From NCBI RefSeq assembly GCF_902859695.1, contig NZ_CADIJL010000030.1:1-64000 (forward strand): DNA of 64,000 nucleotides, given 5' to 3'. Under the pieces are notes generated by a model. That model was not told where the DNA came from. It did not search any database and worked only from the letters and a program-made list of their open reading frames with translations. This stretch comes from Achromobacter ruhlandii (GTDB lineage: Bacteria > Pseudomonadota > Gammaproteobacteria > Burkholderiales > Burkholderiaceae_B). Shown here piece after piece: positions 56,305 to 64,000 of this stretch. Within the stretch, counting starts at the first letter, position 1, and each line of letters opens with the position of its first letter. The position numbers and the translations under genes were made by a program.

Positions 56305-56321
56305 CGCATCAGGGCGCCGCT

Positions 56322-58919
56322 TCAGTTCGCCGCCGGGGCGGCCCGCAGCAGCCGCAAGCCGTTGGCCACCACCAGCAGGCTGGCGCCGACGTCGGCGAAT
56401 ACCGCCATCCACAGCGTGGCGTTGCCGGTCATCGCCAGCGCCAGGAACACCACCTTGATGCCGAGCGCCAGCGCGATGTTCTGCACCAGCACGCGGTGGG
56501 TGGCGCGCGACAGGCGCAGGAAGGTGCCGATCTTGCGCAGGTCGTCGTCCATCAGCGCCACGTCGGCCGTTTCGATGGCGGTGCCGGTGCCGGCCGCGCC
56601 CATGGCGAAGCCGATATCGGCGCGGGCCAGGGCCGGGGCGTCGTTGATGCCGTCGCCGACCATGCCGACCTTGCCGGCGGGCGCCAGCTTGCTTTCGATG
56701 GCGGCCAGCTTGTCCTCCGGCAGCTGGTCGCCGCGCGCTTCGTCGATGCCGACCTGGCGCGCGATGGCTTGCGCCGTGGGCGTGTTGTCGCCCGTCAGCA
56801 TCAGGGTGCGCACGCCCAGCGCGTGCAGGTCGGCGATGGCGGCCGCGCTGGTGGGCTTGACCGTGTCGGCCACCGCCGCCAGCGCCAGCACGCGCTGGCC
56901 ATCGCTGAGCGCGATGGCGCTCTTGCCCTGCTGTTCCAGTTCGTCGAAACGGGCTTCCAGCCTGGCGTCCGACACGCCCAGCTCGCGCATCAGGCGGCGG
57001 TTGCCCAACTGGAACAGCACGCCGTCCACCTTGCCGCTGACGCCGCGGCCGGGCAGGGCGGTGAAGTCGTCCACGTCCAGCAGCGTCTTGCCGGCGTCGC
57101 GCGCGGCGTTGGCCACGGCCAGCGAGACCGGGTGGTCCGAGCGCGCCGCCAGGCTGGCGGCAATCCGCGCAGCGGGCTGGCGCGTCAGGTCGGAGACGTC
57201 CCAGTCCTGCAGGTCGGTCTGCACCGGCTTGCCATGGGTCAGCGTGCCGGTCTTGTCCAGCGCCAGCCACTGCAGGTTGCGGCCTTCTTCCAGGTACACG
57301 CCGCCCTTGACCAGGATGCCGCGGCGCGAGGCCGCCGTCAGGCCGCTGACGATGCTGACCGGCGTGGAGATCACCAGGGCGCAGGGGCAGGCGATGATCA
57401 GCAGCGCCAGGGCGCGATAGATCGCGTCGAACCAGGGCTGCGCCCACAGCAGCGGCGGCAGCACCGCCACCAGCACCGCCACGCCCACCACGGCGGGCGT
57501 GTAGATGCGCGAGAAACGGTCGATGAAGCGCTGGGTCGGCGCGCGCGCGCCCTGGGCCTGTTCGACCGCGTGGATGATGCGCGCCAGCGTGGTGTTGCCC
57601 GCCGCCGCGGTGACGCGGTAGTCGAACGAGCCGGCCGTGTTGACGGTGGCCGCATACACCTGATCGCCCTCGGCCTTTTCCACCGGCAGGCTTTCGCCCG
57701 TGATGGGGGACTGGTCCACCGCCGAGCGGCCGCTGACGATGATGCCGTCGGCGGCGATGCGTTCGCCCGGTCGCACGCGCACCACGTCGTCGATCCGCAG
57801 TTGCGCCGCCGGCACCGATTGCCAGCTGCCGTCGGCCTGGCGCACGGTGGCGGTTTCGGGCGCCAGGTCCAGCAGGCCGCGGATGGCGTTGCGGGCGCGG
57901 TCGAGCGAACGGGCCTCGATCAGTTCAGCCACATTGAACAGGAACATCACCATGGCCGCTTCCGGCCACTGGCCGATCAGCACCGCGCCGGTGACGGCAA
58001 TGCTCATGAGCGCGTTGATGTTCAGGTTGCCATTGCGCACGGCGATCCAGCCCTTGCGGTAGGTGCTGATGCCGCAGGCCAGGATGGCGGCGACCGCCAG
58101 CGCGGCGGTGACGCCCCAGTGCATGCCGGCGAAGTGCGAGGCTTCGGACAGCGCGGCAAGCACGCCGGCGCCGCCGATGGCCCACCAGTTCACGCGCGCG
58201 GCGGCCGGGGCCGGCGTGCGCGGCGCGTCGTCGGCCAGCGGTTCAGGCGTCATGCCCAGCGACTTGATGGCCGCCGTGATGCGCTCCAGCGCGCCCTCGG
58301 CGTGCACCACCGTCAGGATGCGCTGCATCAGGTTGAAGTCCAGCGCGTGCACGCCGTCGACGCTGTCGAGCTTCTTGCGGATCAGCGTTTCCTCGGTCGG
58401 GCAGTCCATCTGGCCGATGCGCAGGCGCGCCAGCAACTGGCCCGGGCCGGCCTGCAGCACGGCCGCGCCGCCGGCGGACATCTGGATGTTGCCGGCATCG
58501 TGGCCGCAGCAGGCCGAGGCGCCGTGGTCATGCGCCCGCGCATGGGCATGGCCGTGATCGCGGTCGTGGCTGTGATTGTGATCGTGATCGTGGCCGTGAT
58601 TGTGATCGTGATCGTGGCCGTGATTGTGATCGTGATCGTGGCCGTGATTGTGATCGTGATCGTGGCCGTGATTGTGATCGTGATCGTGGCCGTGATTGTG
58701 GCCGTGATTGTGGCCGTGATCGTGGCCGTGATTGTGGGCATGGCCGGCGCCTTCGTGGCGATGGCCGTCGGCCGCGGCGGCCTTGCCTTGCGCGGGGCCG
58801 CAGCATCCGCCGGCGGCGTGGTCATGCCCGCCGGACGCAGCCGGGGCCTTCGTGCCGCAGCAGGCGTCCGGCCGTCCGGAAGCGGTGGGATCGGTATGTT
58901 TGTTCGTTGCGCAAGACAT
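56322..58919 (-). CDS. Zinc/cadmium-exporting P-type ATPase with long His-rich N-terminus
   Basis: A P1B-type metal pump of 865 residues (ZntA/CadA type). An N-terminal tail with two Cys pairs and a long His/Asp/Asn repeat (about 55-125) precedes an HMA-like domain ([16 protein letters not shown]), the transmembrane CPC (ACPCALV, about 510), the phosphorylation site DKTGTLTHG (about 554), the HP motif SDHPVSLA and [12 protein letters not shown]. These fit Zn/Cd/Pb selectivity. It is divergent from a CadR-type gene with the matching promoter. I choose ATG 58919 (AAAAGG upstream); the ATG at 58943 coincides with the predicted transcript start. Confidence 0.92.
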   Translation of the reverse strand: MSCATNKHTDPTASGRPDACCGTKAPAASGGHDHAAGGCCGPAQGKAAAADGHRHEGAGHAHNHGHDHGHNHGHNHGHDHDHNHGHDHDHNHGHDHDHNHGHDHDHNHGHDHDHNHSHDRDHGHAHARAHDHGASACCGHDAGNIQMSAGGAAVLQAGPGQLLARLRIGQMDCPTEETLIRKKLDSVDGVHALDFNLMQRILTVVHAEGALERITAAIKSLGMTPEPLADDAPRTPAPAAARVNWWAIGGAGVLAALSEASHFAGMHWGVTAALAVAAILACGISTYRKGWIAVRNGNLNINALMSIAVTGAVLIGQWPEAAMVMFLFNVAELIEARSLDRARNAIRGLLDLAPETATVRQADGSWQSVPAAQLRIDDVVRVRPGERIAADGIIVSGRSAVDQSPITGESLPVEKAEGDQVYAATVNTAGSFDYRVTAAAGNTTLARIIHAVEQAQGARAPTQRFIDRFSRIYTPAVVGVAVLVAVLPPLLWAQPWFDAIYRALALLIIACPCALVISTPVSIVSGLTAASRRGILVKGGVYLEEGRNLQWLALDKTGTLTHGKPVQTDLQDWDVSDLTRQPAARIAASLAARSDHPVSLAVANAARDAGKTLLDVDDFTALPGRGVSGKVDGVLFQLGNRRLMRELGVSDARLEARFDELEQQGKSAIALSDGQRVLALAAVADTVKPTSAAAIADLHALGVRTLMLTGDNTPTAQAIARQVGIDEARGDQLPEDKLAAIESKLAPAGKVGMVGDGINDAPALARADIGFAMGAAGTGTAIETADVALMDDDLRKIGTFLRLSRATHRVLVQNIALALGIKVVFLALAMTGNATLWMAVFADVGASLLVVANGLRLLRAAPAAN
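58572..58739 (-). repeat. 24-bp tandem repeat coding the His-rich region of the ATPase
   Basis: Five near-identical 24-bp units (58572-58691) followed by four 12-bp half-units. Each full unit codes the octapeptide GHDHDHNH. Copy number is likely to vary between strains. Confidence 0.9.
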
Positions 58920-58950
58920 TCGCGTTGCCTTTTCGTTATCCATTGGCGGT

Positions 58951-58981
58951 ATTCCACACCTTGGAGTTACTATAGGGTCAA
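58951..58981 (-). promoter_or_regulatory. MerR/CadR-type promoter of the P-type ATPase gene
   Basis: Minus strand: TTGACC (-35, 58981-58976), 19-base spacer, TGGAAT (-10, 58956-58951). The spacer holds the dyad ACCCTATAGTAACTCCAAGGT-like site (58958-58978), very close to PbrR/CadR operators. The long spacer is the hallmark of MerR activation by DNA distortion. Confidence 0.8.
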
Positions 58982-59016
58982 CCCCTTGAATCCATCGGAT
59001 GCGTCCGGGAGGCACG

Positions 59017-59451
59017 ATGCGTATCGGCGAATTGGCCACGGCGGCCGGCACCACGGTCGAAACCGTCAGGTATTACGAGAAGGAAGGGCTGCTGCCCGCC
59101 CCGGAACGGGGCCTGAACAACTACCGCAGCTACGGCCAGCCCCACCTGGAGCGCCTGCGGCTGATCCGCAACTGCCGCGCGCTGGACATGACGCAGGACG
59201 AGATCCGCGCCATCCTGTCGCTGGCCGACAATCACCAGGCAGGATGTGGCCCCATTAATGAACTGTTCGATGAGCACATCTCCCACGTGGACGAGCGCAT
59301 CGCCGAGCTGACCCAGTTGAAGACGCAATTGACCGATCTGCGCCAGCGCTGCCTGTCGGCGCGGCCCGACGCGGAAGACTGCGGCATCCTGCACGGCCTG
59401 TCGGAAATGCAGGTCGAGGAACGCCAGGAACGCCATACCCACCTGGGTTGA
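59017..59451 (+). CDS. cadR: MerR-family metal-responsive regulator, CadR/PbrR type
   Basis: A 144-residue activator: [31 protein letters not shown] is the MerR DNA-binding domain, followed by the dimer helix. Cys77, Cys112 and Cys122 match the three metal-binding cysteines of the Cd/Pb/Zn branch, and the tail ends HTH. GGGAGG precedes the ATG. Divergent from the ATPase gene it should activate. Confidence 0.9.
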   Translation: MRIGELATAAGTTVETVRYYEKEGLLPAPERGLNNYRSYGQPHLERLRLIRNCRALDMTQDEIRAILSLADNHQAGCGPINELFDEHISHVDERIAELTQLKTQLTDLRQRCLSARPDAEDCGILHGLSEMQVEERQERHTHLG

Positions 59452-59576
59452 ATCCGCCAGTCGCCATGCGCCGGGCAGGGGGATAGCCGTCCCCCGCGCG
59501 GCCATGGCGTAATATGAGAACCCTTCTCTTTCCCATTTGGGAAACCGCCAGAATTCCGTAACTTGTGCCTGACTCC

Positions 59577-60170
59577 ATGACCCAGACCGCCACCGCCACG
59601 CCCCTGCATGCCATCACCTCGCGCCGTTCCGTGAAGTTCCTGCGGGGTCCGGCGCCCAAACCCGCCGAGCTCGAACAGATCCTGCAGGCCGCCATGTCGG
59701 CCCCCGACCACGGCGCGCTGCGCCCGTGGCGTTTCGTGGTGATCCAGGGCGAGGCCATCGGCAAGCTGGCCGACGTGGCGCTGGAAGCCGTCAAGCGCAG
59801 CGGCGATCCGCGCATGACGCCGGAAAAGGAAAAGTCGGTGCGCGAGTGGATGGCCGGCGTGCCGCTATTCGTCGCCGTGGCGCAGAAGATCGCCCACGAC
59901 AACACCAAGATCCCCGAGGCCGAGCAACTGCTGGCCACCGGCTGCGCCACCATGAACATCCTGAACGCCGCCCACATGCTGGGCTACGGCGCGTTCTGGA
60001 GCACCGGCATCGGCACCTACGTTGAAGACGTGCAGGCGGCGCTGGGCCTGGATTCGCTCGACTACCGTTTCCTCGGCTTCCTGGCCATTGGCACCCCGGC
60101 GTGCGCGGTGCCGCCGGCCAACCGCCCGGACTACCGCGAGTTCGTCACCGAGTGGACCGGTCCGGCCTGA
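59577..60170 (+). CDS. Nitroreductase-family protein (YdjA-like)
   Basis: A 197-residue FMN-dependent oxidoreductase of the small nitroreductase type: SRRSVKFLRGPAPKPAELEQILQAAMSAPDHGALRPWRFVVIQG with FMN-binding Arg/Ser residues, GCATMNILNAAHMLGYGAFWSTG, and FLGFLAIGTP. A GTG four codons upstream (59565) is an alternative start. Physiological substrate unknown. Confidence 0.88.
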   Translation: MTQTATATPLHAITSRRSVKFLRGPAPKPAELEQILQAAMSAPDHGALRPWRFVVIQGEAIGKLADVALEAVKRSGDPRMTPEKEKSVREWMAGVPLFVAVAQKIAHDNTKIPEAEQLLATGCATMNILNAAHMLGYGAFWSTGIGTYVEDVQAALGLDSLDYRFLGFLAIGTPACAVPPANRPDYREFVTEWTGPA

Positions 60171-60207
60171 GGCGCGTCGCGCTTCGAAAAAAGAACTGGG
60201 CCCTCAA

Positions 60208-60258
60208 TGAACTGACCCCCGAAGGTTGGATCAAGTCCAACACTCGGGGGTCAGTTCA
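60208..60258. repeat. 51-bp palindromic mini-element made of two IS3-type ends
   Basis: Arms TGAACTGACCCCCGA and TCGGGGGTCAGTTCA, perfect 15 bp, then a 2-bp mismatch, inner arms GTTGGA/TCCAAC and a 5-base loop. Each half nearly repeats the IS right end at 88-111. It lies between the nitroreductase and a convergent gene and may also work as a terminator (T6 tracts lie a little farther out on both sides). No target duplication seen. Confidence 0.7.
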
Positions 60259-60293
60259 CGCTGGCCGGTTTTTTGCTTTGCGGGTGCCGTTGC

Positions 60294-60620
60294 CTACCGT
60301 TGCGACGCGATGGGCCGGAAGGCCGCGCGCACCAGTTTCTCCAGGCCCCAGCCCACGAAATAGAAGAGGGCCAGCGTGGGCAGCCCGATCAGCAGGTAGC
60401 CGCCGGTCCACGACAGGTCGCCCAGCAGCCGGTCCAGGTTCAGGTCGTGCAGCAGCGCAAGCTGAAAGGCCAAGGGCAGTTGCAGCAGAATGAAGCGGCC
60501 CTTGTCGTCGCCGTCGGCCGACAGCGCGCCGGCGATGCAGAGGATGACGATGGCGAGGTAAAGCGCGGCAAACACAATGCCGGTCCAGCTGAACCATTTC
60601 GAGGTGGTCAATCGAGGCAC
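60294..60620 (-). CDS. Small membrane protein, unrecognised
   Basis: About 108 residues with three hydrophobic helices (WTGIVFAALYLAIVILCIAGAL; an amphipathic middle; GGYLLIGLPTLALFYFVGWGLE) and a basic end. No ATG fits; a GTG at 60620 is the only plausible start in frame, after which VPRLTTSKWFSW begins. The frame stays open far upstream, but there it runs through a 13-bp repeat array and looks non-coding. Function unknown. Confidence 0.55.
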   Translation of the reverse strand: MPRLTTSKWFSWTGIVFAALYLAIVILCIAGALSADGDDKGRFILLQLPLAFQLALLHDLNLDRLLGDLSWTGGYLLIGLPTLALFYFVGWGLEKLVRAAFRPIASQR

Positions 60621-60682
60621 ATTGGTTTCCCAGGGGAATCGGATGCCGCAAGTATAGAGGTCGGCCAGATGCGCTCCACCCC

Positions 60683-60773
60683 GCCAAGCCACCGAGCCAA
60701 GCTGCCCCGCCAAGCTGCCCCGCCAAGCCGCCCCGCCAAGCCGCCCAGCCAAGCCGCCCAGCCAAGCCGCCCA
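60683..60773. repeat. 13-bp tandem repeat, seven copies
   Basis: Unit GCCAAGCCGCCCC with small variants, seven exact 13-base steps. It lies 63 bases upstream of the small membrane protein gene and before the FecI-type gene. 13 is not a multiple of 3, so it is unlikely to be coding. Confidence 0.9.
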
Positions 60774-60832
60774 GCCGCGCCGACGTAGCTCGCCGTCCGG
60801 CTGCACCGGGCAGGCTTGCGCGGCCACCAATA

Positions 60833-60857
60833 AATGACAATAATTCTTATTGTTGAT
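60833..60857. promoter_or_regulatory. Fur box before the ECF sigma gene
   Basis: Core ACAATAA-TTC-TTATTGT, a perfect dyad, with flanking AAT and GAT in the Fur consensus. It lies about 30 bases before the sigma factor start, so iron repression is expected. Confidence 0.75.
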
Positions 60858-60881
60858 TAGCCCGCCATCCCATTCCCCGCC

Positions 60882-61394
60882 ATGTCCCATCCCGCGCAGC
60901 CGACGCCGCACCCCGCCGCCCAGCTGTACGAGGCCCATCATCCGTGGCTGCTGGAATGGCTGCGGCGCCGGCTGGGTTGCCGCCATGACGCCGCCGACCT
61001 GGCGCACGACACCTTCGTGCGGGTGCTGGCCGGCCGCCCGACCGAGCCGATCCACGAACCCCGCGCGTTCCTGACCACGCTGGCGCAGCGCACGCTGTAT
61101 ACCTTCTGGCGCCGCCGCGAGCTCGAGCGCGCCTATCTCGACAGCCTCGAATCCCTGCCGCAGGCCTGCGCGCCCAGCGAGGAACAGCGCGCGCTGGTGG
61201 TCGAGGCCCTGATGCAGATCGACCGCGCCCTGCAACGCCTGCCGGCGCGCACCCGCCACATATTCCTCCTGAGCCAGTTGCACGAACTGACCTATCCGCA
61301 GATCGCCGAGCAGCTCGGCGTGTCGGCCATCACCGTCCGGCGCGGCATGAAGCAGGCCATCACGCTGTGCGTGGCCGCGCGCTTGGCCGCATGA
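60882..61394 (+). CDS. ECF sigma factor, FecI type
   Basis: A 170-residue sigma factor: region 2 LYEAHHPWLLEWLRRRLGCRHDAADLAHDTFVRVL and region 4 LQRLPARTRHIFLLSQLHELTYPQIAEQLGVSAITVRRGMKQA. It should direct transcription of the TonB receptor gene downstream. Coupled by ATGA to fecR. A Fur box precedes it. Confidence 0.93.
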   Translation: MSHPAQPTPHPAAQLYEAHHPWLLEWLRRRLGCRHDAADLAHDTFVRVLAGRPTEPIHEPRAFLTTLAQRTLYTFWRRRELERAYLDSLESLPQACAPSEEQRALVVEALMQIDRALQRLPARTRHIFLLSQLHELTYPQIAEQLGVSAITVRRGMKQAITLCVAARLAA

Positions 61395-62362
61395 GCGCGC
61401 CCGCGCTGCCGGCCGCCGTCGAGGCGGCGGTCGACTGGATGGTGCAGCTGTCGTCGGGCGAGGCGAGCGCCGCCGACCGCGCCCGGTTCGAGGCGTGGCA
61501 CCGGACCGACCCGCGCCACGCCGCCGCCTGGGACCTGGTCACCGGCGCCCTGGACAGCACCTTTGCGCCGCTGGGCGAGGGCGCCTCGTCCCGGGCGGCC
61601 GGCGCGGCGCTGCTGGCGCCGACCTCGCGCCGCCGGGCGCTGCGCAATGCCTTGATGCTGGCGCTGGCGGCCGGCGGGCTGGCCGCCCTGGTCGATCGCC
61701 AGACGCCGTTGCGGACCCTGGCCGCCGACCTGCGCACCGGCACCGGCGAACGCCGCGCCTATCCGCTGCCGGACGGCAGCGTGGTCACCCTGAACGCGCG
61801 CTCCGCCGTCGACCTGCAATTCGATGACCGCGTCCGCGTGCTGCGGTTGCGCGAGGGCGCGGTCTACGTGCGGGTGGCGGCGGACGCCGCGCGGCCCTTC
61901 ATCGTCGCCAGTCCCGATGGCGAGGTGCAGGCCTTGGGCACGGTGTTCGGGGTGGCGCGCGATGCGCGGGGGAGTGTCGCCTGTGTGATCGAGCACAGCG
62001 TCGAGATCCGCGCGGCCGGCCAGCGGCGCGTCCTGGCGGCGGGCGAGGGCGCGCGCTTCGGCGCGCACGGCATCGGCGCGCCGGACGCCGCGCTGGCCGA
62101 GGCCGCCGCCTGGCAAGACGGCATGCTGGTGGTGCGCGACCAGCCTTTGGGCGAGGTGGTGGCGGCATTGCGGCCATACCGGCGCGGCTTTTTGCGCATC
62201 TCTCCCGAGGCCGCCCGGCTGCGGGTGCTGGGCGCGTTTCCGCTGGACGACACCGACCGCGTGCTGGAATCCCTGCGCCAGACGCTGCCGATCGAGGTCG
62301 CCACGCTGGGCGGCTGGCTGGTCAGCATCGACCTGCGCGCCGATGCCGCCGAAAAAAAATGA
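61391..62362 (+). CDS. FecR-type sigma regulator
   Basis: A 323-residue inner-membrane anti-sigma/sigma regulator: cytoplasmic domain with AVDWMVQLSSGEASAADRARFEAWHRTDPRHAAAWD, a helix near 95-112, and a periplasmic FecR domain (TGTGERRAYPLPDGSVVTLNARSAVDLQFDDRVRVLRLREGAVYVRV). It passes the signal from the receptor's STN domain to the sigma factor. Its start overlaps the sigma stop. Confidence 0.92.
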   Translation: MSAPALPAAVEAAVDWMVQLSSGEASAADRARFEAWHRTDPRHAAAWDLVTGALDSTFAPLGEGASSRAAGAALLAPTSRRRALRNALMLALAAGGLAALVDRQTPLRTLAADLRTGTGERRAYPLPDGSVVTLNARSAVDLQFDDRVRVLRLREGAVYVRVAADAARPFIVASPDGEVQALGTVFGVARDARGSVACVIEHSVEIRAAGQRRVLAAGEGARFGAHGIGAPDAALAEAAAWQDGMLVVRDQPLGEVVAALRPYRRGFLRISPEAARLRVLGAFPLDDTDRVLESLRQTLPIEVATLGGWLVSIDLRADAAEKK

Positions 62363-62425
62363 TCGCTCGCGGCGGGCTCGCTGGACATACCTCCTGAAGC
62401 ACCCCCCCTTGTCGCAGGAGATTCC

Positions 62426-64000
62426 ATGTTCCCCGTTCGTTCCGCGCCGCAGCTGGCGGCCGCGTTCCTCATCGCCCTGGCCGCGCCGGCCGGTATCGCC
62501 CAGGCCCAGGCGGGCGCGCCCATGGCGCAGCGCTACGATCTGCCCGCCGCGCCGCTGGCCGAGACCCTGACCCGTATCGCGCGCCAGAGCGGCCAGGCGG
62601 TGTCGGTCGATCCGGCGCTGGTGGCGGGCCGCCAGGCCCCGGCCGTGGCCGGCACCTACACCGCCGAGCAGGCCTTGCGCCAGGCGCTGGCGGGCAGCGG
62701 CCTGGAATTGCGTGTTACCGCCAATGGCACCTTCAGCGCGCGGCCCTTGCCGCAGGCGGGCGACGCCACCCTGCTGGAGCCGGTGCGCGTGACCGGCGCG
62801 GCCGAATCGCCCTCCGGCCCGCTGCATGGCTACGCCGCCCGCGTCAGCGCCACCGGCACCAAGACCGACACGCCCATCATCGAGACGCCGCAGTCGATCA
62901 CGGTGGTCGGCGCCGAGGAAATCGAGACGCTCAAGGCGCAGAGCCTGCAGGACGCGCTGGGCTACGTGGCGGGCGTGAGCCGCGCGGAAGGCCTGGACCG
63001 CACCTCCGACAGCGTGTTCCTGCGCGGCTTTCGCGGCAGTCAGGGCAGCTACTATCGCGATGGCACGCTGTACACCGTGAACATCTACAACGGACGGCAG
63101 GAACTGTACGGGCTGGAACGGGTCGAGTTCCTCAAGGGCGCGGCCTCGGTGCTCTACGGCGCGGCGCCGCCGGGCGGGGTCATCAACACGGTCAGCAAGC
63201 GGCCCACGACCGAGCCGCTGCATGAACTGAACGTCGAGGCGGGCAACTTCCGCCGCAAGCAGATCTCCGGCGACTTCGGCGGCGCGCTCGATGACGAGGG
63301 TAAATGGTCTTACCGCCTGACCGCCTTGAAGCGGGACAGCGACACCTTCATCGATCACGTGCCGGACGACCGGACCTACGTGGCCCCGGCCCTCAAATGG
63401 CAACCCAGCGATGCCACTTCGCTGACCCTGCTGGCGGAATACCAGGAGGACCGCACGGCCTACGTCTACGGCCTGCCTGGCCAGGGCACGGTCCTGCCCA
63501 ATCCCAACGGCAGGATTCCCCGCAATCGATTCACCGGGGAACCTGGCTTCGACAAGTTCATCATGAAGCGCTATTCGATCGGCTACCTGTTCGAACACGC
63601 GTTCACGGACCAGCTCAAGCTGCGCAACAGCGTGCGCTACTTCCACGCGGACAGCACCTATTTCTCCACCGACATCTGGCAGCTACAGGCCGACCAGCGC
63701 CACACCGCCGATCGCGGCGCGATGCCGCGCTGGGATCGGTCTTCGGCGGTTGTGGCCGATACATCGCTGCAGTACGACGCCACCACCGGCCCGCTGCGCC
63801 ACACGCTGCTGGCGGGCCTGGACTACTCGCTGCCCAGGCACGAGACCGAGCGCTACCTGCGCAGCAACACCAACATCGATCTCTATGACCCGGTCTATGG
63901 CGTCCCCCTGGGACCGGCCACGCCGTTCCCGTGGTCGTCCTCGAAAACCGACCTGAAGCGCCTGGGGGTGTACCTGCAGGATCAGGTCAAGATCGCCGAT
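62426..64000 (+). CDS. TonB-dependent siderophore receptor with signalling domain (runs off the edge)
   Basis: The first 525 residues of an outer-membrane receptor. A signal peptide (to about residue 28) is followed by an STN domain (about 35-90: YDLPAAPLAETLTRIARQSGQAVSVD), then the TonB region, a plug domain (TDTPIIETPQSITVVGAEEIETLKAQSLQDALGYVAGVSRAEG, VEFLKGAASVLYGAAPPGGVINTVSKRP), and the first barrel strands. The plug sequence is of the FpvA/FoxA ferrisiderophore type. The STN domain fits signalling to the FecR upstream. CAGGAG precedes the ATG. The rest lies outside the window. Confidence 0.93.
   Translation, partial: MFPVRSAPQLAAAFLIALAAPAGIAQAQAGAPMAQRYDLPAAPLAETLTRIARQSGQAVSVDPALVAGRQAPAVAGTYTAEQALRQALAGSGLELRVTANGTFSARPLPQAGDATLLEPVRVTGAAESPSGPLHGYAARVSATGTKTDTPIIETPQSITVVGAEEIETLKAQSLQDALGYVAGVSRAEGLDRTSDSVFLRGFRGSQGSYYRDGTLYTVNIYNGRQELYGLERVEFLKGAASVLYGAAPPGGVINTVSKRPTTEPLHELNVEAGNFRRKQISGDFGGALDDEGKWSYRLTALKRDSDTFIDHVPDDRTYVAPALKWQPSDATSLTLLAEYQEDRTAYVYGLPGQGTVLPNPNGRIPRNRFTGEPGFDKFIMKRYSIGYLFEHAFTDQLKLRNSVRYFHADSTYFSTDIWQLQADQRHTADRGAMPRWDRSSAVVADTSLQYDATTGPLRHTLLAGLDYSLPRHETERYLRSNTNIDLYDPVYGVPLGPATPFPWSSSKTDLKRLGVYLQDQVKIAD

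Noticed and set aside
56106-59258. 1050-codon plus-strand frame opposite the P-type ATPase
   Set aside because: Shadow; the repeated Val-Ile stretch is just the His-rich repeat read on the other strand.

Overview
This window looks like chromosomal DNA of a high-GC betaproteobacterium of the Alcaligenaceae, most likely Achromobacter or Bordetella. The evidence is the strong G/C bias at third codon positions, the density of LysR regulators, TRAP, MFS and ABC transporters, and the types of chromate, cadmium/zinc, SpeG and FecI/FecR/TonB systems. It is inferred from protein character and not from any search.

Left part (1-13900). The edge carries the last codons and right terminal repeat of an IS3-family insertion sequence, 18 bases from the stop of an MsbA-type ABC exporter. 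That exporter has a long untranslated leader with a candidate 16-residue leader peptide. A TRAP transporter (DctP plus a fused DctQM) is divergent from an IclR regulator, which leads into thiolase, acyl-CoA synthetase, SDR and two tandem PPC/DUF296 genes. This is probably a carboxylate uptake and CoA-dependent catabolic unit. A chrB-chrA chromate resistance pair follows.

Middle part (13900-40300). This part holds many short transport, regulator and enzyme modules: LysR/penicillin acylase, LysR/tandem-fused double ABC exporter, amino-acid oxidase-like flavoprotein, N-formylglutamate deformylase with LysR, two MFS exporters with LysR and TetR control, LacI/MFS/amidase, an LprI-domain lipid- or envelope-type protein, MarC, DUF4105, DUF1275 and a TauE-type permease. 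Several regulators have a clear palindromic operator in the right place.

The most unusual region is 40300-45800. A promoter flanked by two GGTCCA-N5-TGGACC palindromes, and a structured leader, precede seven same-strand genes: O-methyltransferase-like enzyme, stand-alone carrier protein, AurF-like diiron oxygenase, nitronate-monooxygenase-like flavoprotein, an aminoacyl-tRNA-synthetase-like amino acid:carrier protein ligase, FlK-like hotdog thioesterase and a dedicated phosphopantetheinyl transferase. Together they look like a compact pathway, free of NRPS modules, that loads an amino acid on a carrier protein, oxidises and perhaps methylates it, and hydrolyses it off. The cluster ends beside tRNA-Ala(CGC), whose terminator tail is amplified as a 17-bp tandem repeat.

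Right part (45900-64000). Exonuclease III, SDR/GntR/aldehyde dehydrogenase, riboflavin synthase, an M81 peptidase with MFS and LysR, spermidine acetyltransferase, a His-rich zinc/cadmium P-type ATPase divergent from a CadR-type MerR regulator, a nitroreductase, a small membrane protein behind a 13-bp tandem repeat, and a Fur-box-preceded FecI/FecR/TonB-receptor system that runs off the right edge.
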